From NCBI GenBank assembly GCA_964354485.1, contig CAYGZY010000051.1, forward strand, positions 1-5,115: a DNA stretch of 5,115 bases, in the 5' to 3' direction. The notes under the pieces are model-generated. The model had not been told where the DNA came from. It saw only the letters and a program-made list of their open reading frames with translations, and ran no database searches. Source of the stretch: CAYGXH01 sp964354485 (GTDB lineage: Bacteria > Bacteroidota > Ignavibacteria > UBA10030 > SZUA-254). Both the position numbers and the translations under genes were made by a program. The first letter of the stretch is position 1; every line of letters begins with the position of its first letter. Positions 1 through 5,115 of this stretch are shown one piece after another.

Positions 1-531
1 GTTGAGATGGGAAAAGCCGCCGACCTTTACTGGCGGTTAGGTTATGCGCGGCGTGCTGCCGATATAATGAATTCTTTATATAAAGAAGACACGGCGTACT
101 TCGTCGGTCTCCTCTGGGGTCTCCATTACAATCTACAGTTGGGAGATACTCTCCTCGCTAAAAAGTACCTTGTCAGCCTGAAAGGGATAGACAGCGCGAA
201 TCCAGTCGTTCTCGCATTTGACCGGATTTTATCGTACGGGGATTCGCTGAACAGGACGTCTGAAGTCAGGGACCTGAGCAGGTATCACGCTGAGATCGGA
301 TCTCTATACACTAAAATTGTTCTGAATGAAGAGGCGATAGACGAAGCGGAGCGTGCACTGCGCTTCTATCCCCGGAATTTGCATGCGCTTCTGCTTCTCG
401 GGCAGCAGTTCGAAAGGAAGAACAACCCTCGCATGGCAATCAGATATTTTACTTCTGCGGGTCTCTACGATCCAAATAGTCCGTTCATACAGATGAAACT
501 GGATTCCCTCATTCGCATCAGAGGTAAGTAA
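1..531 (+). CDS. TPR-repeat protein, C-terminal part (5' end outside window)
   Basis: The frame is open from base 1 and ends at TAA 529-531. The ATG at base 7 is preceded in frame by two sense codons (Val, Glu), so it is more likely internal than the true start. The visible 176 residues are mostly helical. Counting from the Met at base 7, two good tetratricopeptide-like helix pairs are seen at about 92-125 (RYHAEIGSLYTKI... ending in FYPRNL) and 126-159 (HALLLLGQQFERK... ending in YDPNSP), each with the usual A/G/Y/P spacing. Weaker repeats probably cover residues 4-65. TPRs are protein-interaction scaffolds; no enzymatic motif is visible. Some large FCB membrane proteins, such as DUF2723-type glycosyltransferases, carry C-terminal TPRs, so this could be the tail of one, but that cannot be decided here. 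The TPR call is fairly sure, the function is unknown. Confidence 0.75.
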   Translation, partial: VEMGKAADLYWRLGYARRAADIMNSLYKEDTAYFVGLLWGLHYNLQLGDTLLAKKYLVSLKGIDSANPVVLAFDRILSYGDSLNRTSEVRDLSRYHAEIGSLYTKIVLNEEAIDEAERALRFYPRNLHALLLLGQQFERKNNPRMAIRYFTSAGLYDPNSPFIQMKLDSLIRIRGK

Positions 532-660
532 TGTATAAGAACTTCGCTCCTTTCCGGAAGGAAAAATCGTTAACAATGCATTATTTGTATTTCTTTGGGG
601 AAATGTTTATTCTTTAAGCGAATGATAAAGGGATCTCGTGTCACTCCTTGAGACATTATA

Positions 661-939
661 ATGAATTTCTCGCAAATAGTTCAGGAACTTGAACAGGTTG
701 CCAGTCAGCTTGATCTCCAGATTCGTCATGAGAAGGGTGATTTTGAGGGCGGATACTGCATCCTGAAAGAACAGAAAGTGCTTGTCGTTAACAAAAAGCT
801 GGTCGAATCACGAAAGGCGGCAGCGCTGGCGTTGGCGCTGGCTGAGTACGGTGTTGAATCGATTTATCTGAAACCCGCTATACGCACATTCATCGAGGAT
901 GAAACTGCAAAAGCGGGGAGGGGCAAAAAGCGGAAATGA
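661..939 (+). CDS. Small conserved protein of unknown function, first gene of the HAD-acpS operon
   Basis: A 92-residue, probably cytoplasmic protein with no signal peptide or membrane segment. The layout is an N-terminal amphipathic helix (residues 3-17), a central strand-like block with GDFEGGYCILKEQKVLVVNK (26-45), an Ala/Leu-rich helix (about 51-63), the motif SIYLKPAIRTFIEDE (67-81) and a Lys/Arg-rich tail (GRGKKRK). I recall similar proteins with the GDF-GG-C and KPA-R-FIE signatures as uncharacterised ORFs in Chlorobi, Ignavibacteria, Bacteroidota and relatives; no function is known to me. An in-frame TGA at 649-651 makes ATG 661 the first usable start. No clear Shine-Dalgarno sequence precedes it. 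Its stop overlaps the HAD start (ATGA), so the two are probably co-translated. The basic tail could touch nucleic acid, which is inference only. The gene is likely real because of the operon structure and the conserved-looking motifs. Confidence 0.8.
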   Translation: MNFSQIVQELEQVASQLDLQIRHEKGDFEGGYCILKEQKVLVVNKKLVESRKAAALALALAEYGVESIYLKPAIRTFIEDETAKAGRGKKRK

Positions 940-1622
940 TCAAGGCGGTTGTTTTTGATCTCGATAATACGCTCGTTGATTTCATGGCGATGAAGCGGCA
1001 GGCGATCGACGCTGCGATCAGCGCGATGGTCGATGCCGGTCTAAACCTGCCCGTTGATGAAGTAAAAGCCCGTATAGAGGCGATTTATAAAGAGTGGGGC
1101 ATTGAATTTCAAAATGTTTTTGATCAGCTCCTCTATGATGTATTCAGGAAAGTTGACTATAAGATCCTGTCGGCCGGTATAATCGCCTACAGACGGGCGC
1201 GTGAGGCGGCGCTCGTTCCGTACCCTCATGTATATATGACTATGGTCGAACTTCTGAAACGCGGGATGAAACTCGCCGTTGTATCCGATGCGCCGGCACG
1301 TGAAGCCTGGCTGCGCCTCTGCTACCTGAATTTCCATCACATTTTCGATGCGGTGGTGACCTTCGACGATTCGGGCGAAAGAAAACCAAGCCCGGTTCCG
1401 TTCAGGAAAGTTCTTGAACTGCTCAATGTAAGACCGGAACAGTCACTCATGGTGGGTGATTGGGCGGAACGTGATATGATAGGCGCTGCCAATATCGGCA
1501 TGAAGACGGTGTTCGCACGCTACGGCGATACCTTCGGAACGGTTGACCCGCACGCCGACTATGAGGTGAGCGACATCAAGGAGCTTCTTCATATAGTTGA
1601 TACTGAAAACAGGGTGTCATGA
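936..1622 (+). CDS. HAD-superfamily (subfamily IA) phosphatase, archaeal-type
   Basis: A 228-residue cytoplasmic hydrolase with all four HAD motifs. Motif I is FDLDNTL, with nucleophile D8 and acid/base D10. Motif II is VVSDAP, with S117. Motif III is ERKPSP, with K150. Motif IV is VGDWAERD, with D175 and D180 for magnesium. A helical cap lies between motifs I and II (about 15-95), as in subfamily IA. These enzymes dephosphorylate small molecules through an aspartyl-phosphate intermediate. Blocks such as KILSAGIIAYRRARE, AWLRLCYLNFHHIFD, VVTFDDSGERKPSP and the FARYG ending recall the archaeal CTE7/TIGR02253-like group (Pyrococcus PH1421; sometimes named glyceraldehyde-3-phosphate phosphatase). 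The substrate is therefore a guess. The start overlaps the previous stop by ATGA, and a purine-rich GGGGAGGGG lies at 915-923, rather far upstream (12 bases). The stop overlaps the acpS start in the same way, so translational coupling is likely. Confidence 0.93.
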   Translation: MIKAVVFDLDNTLVDFMAMKRQAIDAAISAMVDAGLNLPVDEVKARIEAIYKEWGIEFQNVFDQLLYDVFRKVDYKILSAGIIAYRRAREAALVPYPHVYMTMVELLKRGMKLAVVSDAPAREAWLRLCYLNFHHIFDAVVTFDDSGERKPSPVPFRKVLELLNVRPEQSLMVGDWAERDMIGAANIGMKTVFARYGDTFGTVDPHADYEVSDIKELLHIVDTENRVS

Positions 1623-1990
1623 TGATCGAAGGTGTGGGTATCGATATTGTTGATGTTTCCAGATTCAGGCGGGCGATCGATACATGGGGCATCCATCTCC
1701 TCGAGAGAATTTTCACCAACGAGGAACTCGAGTATTCGCGGTCGAAGATTCATCAGGCTCAGCATTTTGCGGCGCGGTTCGCCGTAAAAGAGGCGGTAGT
1801 GAAAGCAATGGCGTCCGGGAAGGTAAAAGGATTCCGGTGGAAAGATGTTGAAGTCAGAAATGATGAAACCGGCAAGCCGCACGTCGTTCTCTACGGCCAG
1901 TTTGCCAAAATAGCGCAGAACAAGAGAATTCATATATCAATTTCGCATACTGAACAAACCGTTGCCGCAGTTGCAGTAATTGAGATGTAA
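1619..1990 (+). CDS. acpS: Holo-[acyl-carrier-protein] synthase AcpS
   Basis: AcpS moves 4'-phosphopantetheine from CoA onto the conserved serine of apo-ACP (EC 2.7.8.7), releasing 3',5'-ADP, and so activates fatty-acid synthesis in the cytoplasm. The 123-residue length is normal for the family. Signatures are GVGIDIVDVSRF (5-16) with metal ligand D9, IFTNEELEY (31-39), AARFAVKEAVVKAM (51-64) with the catalytic/metal E58 and its preceding K57, and the C-terminal ISISHTE (106-112) followed by a hydrophobic strand AAVAVIE. All expected key residues are present. Two tandem ATGs (1619 and 1622) are possible starts. AGGG at 1611-1614 is 4 bases from the first and 7 from the second; 1619 gives the ATGA overlap with the HAD gene, while 1622 puts the metal Asp at position 8 as in Bacillus. 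The protein is the same apart from one Met. It is the last gene of the three-gene operon. Confidence 0.96.
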   Translation: MMIEGVGIDIVDVSRFRRAIDTWGIHLLERIFTNEELEYSRSKIHQAQHFAARFAVKEAVVKAMASGKVKGFRWKDVEVRNDETGKPHVVLYGQFAKIAQNKRIHISISHTEQTVAAVAVIEM

Positions 1991-2040
1991 CAGCGTGTTG
2001 CCTTTAGCACGGAATTTTCTTATGTTGCTGATGAATCGGG

Positions 2041-2046
2041 TATAAT
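2041..2046 (+). promoter_or_regulatory. Possible -10 element (TATAAT) of the merR-like gene
   Basis: A perfect TATAAT lies 25 bases before the start codon at 2072 in the 81-base gap after acpS. No convincing -35 box is found 16-18 bases upstream (the region reads TTCTTATG), and there is no TGn extended -10. The position would give a short leader. In an AT-rich gap a chance match is quite possible. Confidence 0.3.
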
Positions 2047-2054
2047 AATATTAT
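2045..2054 (+). repeat. 10-bp perfect palindrome, possible operator
   Basis: ATAATATTAT is a perfect palindrome that overlaps the last two bases of the TATAAT at 2041-2046 and sits 17 bases before the regulator's start codon. MerR-family proteins often bind dyads at their own promoters, so self-regulation is conceivable. The short AT-only sequence makes chance a strong alternative. Confidence 0.2.
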
Positions 2055-2071
2055 CAACTGCAGGATCATTT

Positions 2072-2485
2072 ATGAAACAGCTTGGTATAAAGAAGCTATA
2101 TTACTCCATAAGTGAAGTTAGTAAAATAACGGATCTCGAGCAGTATGTTCTCCGTTACTGGGAATCTGAGTTCGAGCAGTTACAACCTGCCAAGAACCGT
2201 GCAGGAAATCGTATTTACACGAACAAGGATATTAAGATGATTCTGTACATCAAGAAGTTACTGCGCGAGGAAAGATATACCATAGAGGGCGCCAAGCAAG
2301 TCCTGCAAAGCTACATGCCTGATTCAGAAAGCGGTGAACAGCTCGAACTTATTCCGGAGGTCGTACAGACTCAGACACCTTCTCCCATAGGAATACACGC
2401 GACAAAAGTACCTGAGAACCGACTGAGGAACGATCTTGTGGACATTAAACAATTCCTTGAGGAATTGCTTGTAAAGTTTACATAA
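2072..2485 (+). CDS. MerR-family transcriptional regulator
   Basis: A 137-residue DNA-binding protein. The winged helix-turn-helix is N-terminal: YYSISEVSKITDLEQYVLRYW (10-30) holds the HTH, and KNRAGNRIYTNKDI (41-54) is the wing with the family's arginine and tyrosine. Next come the helix ILYIKKLLREERYTIEGAKQVL (57-78) typical of MerR_1 proteins, a flexible acidic/Pro-rich stretch (82-115) and a C-terminal amphipathic helix (about 117-135) that may mediate dimerisation. There are no cysteines, so it is not a metal or redox sensor of the classic MerR/SoxR kind, and there is no effector-binding GyrI-like domain. The long form with EFEQLQPAKNRAGNR is typical of a lone regulator I recall as widespread in Bacteroidota, Chlorobi and relatives, with target unknown. 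AGGA at 2062-2065 is 6 bases before ATG and fixes the start. It is separated from acpS by 81 bases and is probably transcribed alone. Confidence 0.93.
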   Translation: MKQLGIKKLYYSISEVSKITDLEQYVLRYWESEFEQLQPAKNRAGNRIYTNKDIKMILYIKKLLREERYTIEGAKQVLQSYMPDSESGEQLELIPEVVQTQTPSPIGIHATKVPENRLRNDLVDIKQFLEELLVKFT

Positions 2486-2518
2486 TTTTGCTGTTCCCCC
2501 GGTTCGTCAGAACAAAAT
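2485..2518 (+). terminator. Possible hairpin terminator after the merR-like gene
   Basis: Immediately after the stop codon, ATTTTG (2485-2490) plus TTC (2494-2496) can pair with GAACAAAAT (2510-2518), leaving a three-base bulge and a C-rich loop. A simpler version pairs TGTTC (2492-2496) with GAACA (2510-2514). No U-tract follows, so this is a weak candidate that was judged by eye without folding. Confidence 0.22.
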
Positions 2519-2592
2519 ATCTCCGAAATCTATAAAAAACGGCTATCCGACCGTTTCACCTACCCCGGTGTTATTCACTTTAAAGAGAAATT

Positions 2593-2624
2593 CTTGATAT
2601 TAAATCCCATATTTATTAACTTTC
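2593..2624 (+). promoter_or_regulatory. Possible promoter of the secreted-protein gene
   Basis: In the AT-rich gap before 2686, CTTG (2593-2596) and TAACTTTC (2617-2624) are 20 bases apart. This resembles the Bacteroidota primary sigma pattern TTTG-N(17-23)-TAnnTTTG with one mismatch in each half. TTGATA (2594-2599) could also act as a conventional -35, but no good TATAAT lies at 16-18 bases. The leader would be about 55 bases. The gap shows no other clear site. Confidence 0.25.
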
Positions 2625-2685
2625 ATCATTCTATTACACTTCTACCTAGAAAATTTCAATATCATATCATGACGGGGATCAGCAT

Positions 2686-2748
2686 ATGAAACAGTATCTA
2701 CTACTCTCGTTGGTAATTACTCTCTTAATCGCCCAATCCGCATTTGCG
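2686..2748 (+). other. Sec signal peptide of the secreted protein
   Basis: MKQYLLLSLVITLLIAQSAFA has one N-terminal lysine, a hydrophobic core (residues 4-16) and an AFA|QA signal peptidase I site, predicting cleavage after residue 21. There is no lipobox cysteine near the cleavage site, so it is not a lipoprotein. Confidence 0.88.
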
Positions 2749-5115
2749 CAAGCGCCTGTAAATGATGAGTGTACGGGGGCAACGGTTATTCCCTCAGTTC
2801 CCGATTCGTTTTTCCAGGACACACGACTCGCAACTCCGAATGTAACGGACCCTATACTTGCCTGTGCAGATGGCGGTGGCGGGAAAACGGTATGGTTTAG
2901 CTATACTGCTGATTCGAGCGGATGGCTGACCATCTCAACACGTGGAAGTATTCCAACTGATTATGATATTGCGCTCGGTGTTTTTACCGGTTCTTGCGGC
3001 TCACTCGTAATGGTTGCATGTACCGATGATATAGATCAGGGCGTGATACGTCAGGCTGAACTGGTCATGGAAGTCGATTCTGCTGCAACCTATTTGATCC
3101 ACATCGCAGAATGGAATGGCGGCGGTCCGAGCGGCGGTGTTCCCACGGGCGGGGATCTGCAATTACGTGTCTGCTGGTCCGCTCCTCCTCCTCCTCTGCC
3201 GCCGATTGTCCGCGGTCCGAAAGTCGGTTCCATACCGAACGGTGTCACTGTAAGCACTTCGTCATTTCCGTTTGCGGTGATGGCACTATCGGAGCCACGT
3301 GAGCGCGAGTATTCAATTGCTGCGATCAACGAAAGGCCGAATTTCCTTGCTCCGCCCAAAAACCTCATGCCGCCGACCGGCTTGGAAGGATCCAATTATA
3401 AGGAGGATGGGAGAAGAAATTTGCAGGGAATCGATGCAGTTTCTGCGCCGCTCATCTTCAAAGATTTTAGGGGTTTTGATCCGACAGGTTATATCCCTCC
3501 CGATCCCATCATGGCAGTCGGACCTGATCATATTATCATCATGGTCAATTCAAGTTTTAAAATATACGACAAATCCGGAACCATCCTTAAAACCATTCGC
3601 TACCCTGATTGGTGGGCGACAGCATCGCCGGGTGCGGATGGGGGTGACCCACAGGTTATCTATGATCATTACAACAATCGTTGGGTGATGTTATGTGATG
3701 ATTTTGATCACGGTATAATTTTGTTCTCAGTGTCTGATGATGAAAATCCGCTCGGTACATGGTACAACTGGGCGCTGCCTCAGAATAAGATCGGTGATTC
3801 GACGATTTCACTGGCACTCACAGACCATCCCTGGATGGGATTCGATGATCAGGCAGTTTACATTATGACGCGTGAGTATTGTACGGATGACTTTTTTAAC
3901 CGCCTCAGAATTATTCCGACCGCGCAACTCTACGCGAATACCGGCGGGGAGCTGATTTACACCGATTTCTTTGATTTCAGAGACCCCGATTATAGAACGG
4001 TCAAGACCGATTTCGTAAAACCAACGCTCATGTATGGAACTCCGGGGAAATATTTTTTAATCAATGCCGGACCCTTCAGGTTAAATACGTATTTAACCGT
4101 CTGGACAATATCCGATCCGACTACTTCGCCATCGGTCACTGTAAAAAATATTCCAGTTGTAGCATACCGTCCCGCAATGAATGCACCCCAGCCCGGGGGC
4201 GGCGTACCTTTGGAGAACCTCAATGGTATTATTTCGTTCAGCGCTGTCTACAGGGATAGTATGCTGTGGGCTACTCATACAATCCGGAATCCGATTGATA
4301 CTAACTACACCGCAGTGCGTTATGTTAAGATCGATCCGTTTACACAAACAACAGTTGAAGATGCATCGCTCGGCTTACTAGGCTACTGGTACCTTTACTC
4401 AGCAATAGGTGTCGCAGCTAATCAGGATGTCGTCTTAACCTATAGCCGTTCAAGCCTGACCGAGTATGTCGGTGCTTTCGTAAGCGGGCGCAGAGCCGCC
4501 GATCCACCAGGTTTGGTAAATGGTATCCCGCTGAAAACGGGAACTGCACATTACGAGCTTGTAGGCGGCGGACGCAACCGATGGGGTGATTACATGGGAG
4601 CATGCATTGATCCGGTTGATACAACAGCGATCTGGATACATACGGAATATGCACAACCTCCGGGTGATTGGGGTACTTGGGTTGGGAAGATAAAGATAGG
4701 ACCTTTGCCGGGCGCATACATCAGCGTAAATAACCGATTACTTTCTTTTGAGGAAGCTGAAGTAGGATACCTGAGCGATACACTTTCCTTCACGGTAGTG
4801 AACAACGGTCTTGACGATTTAATCATAACAGGTATCACACCACCCGATTCACATTTTGTAGTGGTAAATATGCCTGCTCTGCCTCTCACGTTAGCCTCGT
4901 TTGAGACATATACAATCAATGCTATATGCACACCTGAACGTACGGGGAATCTGAGTGGTGAATTAATATTATCTAGCAATGATGCGAACAATCCTTCTTA
5001 TACAATAGATTTTGCAGGGAAGGGTTATATTGTTATTCCTGCCGTCTCAAACACGATTTACGCTGTGGCGGGACTGGCAGACAACGGTCGTGTTTATACT
5101 CTTAATAATTACACC
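2686..5115 (+). CDS. Large secreted multidomain protein, 3' end outside window
   Basis: The frame is open for 810 codons from ATG 2686 to the last base, with no stop. GGGGA (2673-2677) is 8 bases upstream and serves as the ribosome binding site. Residues 1-21 are a signal peptide. Residues about 24-164 form a PPC-like beta-sandwich that begins with the PVNDECTGA motif common in secreted proteins and carries five cysteines (C29, C60, C104, C112, C163) that may form disulfides. Residues 166-173 are a Pro-rich linker. From about 262 to 674 is a large domain with YIPPDPIMAVGPDH (269-282), a block around YPDWWATASPGADGGDPQV, and RNRWGDYMGACIDPVD (630-645). These are signatures I recall in secreted beta-propeller-like proteins. 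Residues about 678-781 resemble an ASPM/SPD-2/Hydin Ig-like module, and 786-810 start another domain. No catalytic motif is recognised. A surface, adhesion or glycan-related role is only inference. The missing C-terminus may hold a sorting signal, for example type IX. Confidence 0.9.
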   Translation, partial: MKQYLLLSLVITLLIAQSAFAQAPVNDECTGATVIPSVPDSFFQDTRLATPNVTDPILACADGGGGKTVWFSYTADSSGWLTISTRGSIPTDYDIALGVFTGSCGSLVMVACTDDIDQGVIRQAELVMEVDSAATYLIHIAEWNGGGPSGGVPTGGDLQLRVCWSAPPPPLPPIVRGPKVGSIPNGVTVSTSSFPFAVMALSEPREREYSIAAINERPNFLAPPKNLMPPTGLEGSNYKEDGRRNLQGIDAVSAPLIFKDFRGFDPTGYIPPDPIMAVGPDHIIIMVNSSFKIYDKSGTILKTIRYPDWWATASPGADGGDPQVIYDHYNNRWVMLCDDFDHGIILFSVSDDENPLGTWYNWALPQNKIGDSTISLALTDHPWMGFDDQAVYIMTREYCTDDFFNRLRIIPTAQLYANTGGELIYTDFFDFRDPDYRTVKTDFVKPTLMYGTPGKYFLINAGPFRLNTYLTVWTISDPTTSPSVTVKNIPVVAYRPAMNAPQPGGGVPLENLNGIISFSAVYRDSMLWATHTIRNPIDTNYTAVRYVKIDPFTQTTVEDASLGLLGYWYLYSAIGVAANQDVVLTYSRSSLTEYVGAFVSGRRAADPPGLVNGIPLKTGTAHYELVGGGRNRWGDYMGACIDPVDTTAIWIHTEYAQPPGDWGTWVGKIKIGPLPGAYISVNNRLLSFEEAEVGYLSDTLSFTVVNNGLDDLIITGITPPDSHFVVVNMPALPLTLASFETYTINAICTPERTGNLSGELILSSNDANNPSYTIDFAGKGYIVIPAVSNTIYAVAGLADNGRVYTLNNYT

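Noticed and set aside
292..304. 13-base inverted repeat GAGATC-G-GATCTC
   Set aside because: It lies inside the TPR coding sequence and the codons fit the reading frame, so chance is the simplest reading.
548..562. Hairpin TCCTT-TCCGG-AAGGA after the TPR gene, considered as a terminator
   Set aside because: The stem is only 5 bp and is followed by AAAAATC on the plus strand rather than a T-run.
1589..1933. Minus-strand open frame of 114 codons opposite acpS
   Set aside because: AcpS on the plus strand has all its catalytic motifs in place, so this is a shadow frame.
2537..2556. Stem AAACGG/CCGTTT with an 8-base loop in the gap after the merR-like gene
   Set aside because: It is not followed by a T-run, and neither strand gives a good terminator or riboswitch. 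No tRNA cloverleaf is present here either.
2669..2689. Six-codon leader ORF (MTGISI) ending in an ATGA overlap with the secreted gene's start
   Set aside because: It is very short, has no own ribosome binding site and carries no regulatory codon run. The GGGGA inside it serves the main start.
4590..4991. 133-codon open frame on the minus strand
   Set aside because: It lies antisense to the continuous secreted-protein frame and shows no recognisable domain or ribosome binding site. The same holds for the other minus-strand and alternative-frame ORFs within 3090-4717.

Overview
The window is about 5.1 kb of bacterial chromosome with every supported gene on the plus strand. It looks like an uncultured member of the FCB superphylum or a neighbouring candidate phylum (Ignavibacteria, Zixibacteria, KSB1 or Marinimicrobia type). 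This rests on recalled resemblance only: the style of the MerR-like regulator, a small conserved protein I associate with those groups, the archaeal-type HAD phosphatase, and a large secreted protein of a kind common in their genomes. Base composition is moderate. I see no insertion sequence, phage gene, CRISPR array, tRNA or rRNA.

Layout. Bases 1-531 hold the 3' end of a TPR-repeat protein whose start lies upstream. After a 129-base gap comes a compact three-gene operon: a small uncharacterised conserved protein (661-939), a HAD-superfamily phosphatase (936-1622) and holo-ACP synthase AcpS (1619-1990). Both junctions are four-base ATGA overlaps, so translation is probably coupled. An 81-base gap containing a perfect TATAAT and a 10-bp palindrome leads to a MerR-family regulator (2072-2485) with a clear Shine-Dalgarno sequence. 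A 200-base AT-rich gap then holds a possible terminator hairpin and a possible promoter.

From 2686 to the window end (5115) runs one uninterrupted reading frame of 810 codons with no stop. It encodes a secreted multidomain protein: Sec signal peptide, N-terminal PPC-like beta-sandwich, proline linker, a large propeller-like 'PPD...AVGP' domain, an Ig-like domain of ASPM/SPD-2/Hydin type, and the start of a further domain. It is by far the largest gene here, and its C-terminus is outside the window.

How the genes work together. AcpS activates acyl carrier protein for fatty-acid synthesis. The HAD enzyme and the small protein share its transcript, but I see no proven functional link. The MerR-like protein lacks cysteines and has a short non-enzymatic tail, so its ligand, if any, is unknown. 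The secreted protein appears to be an independent unit. I do not see a convincing new multi-gene system; the most interesting items are the uncharacterised small protein, the archaeal-type phosphatase operon and the secreted protein's architecture.
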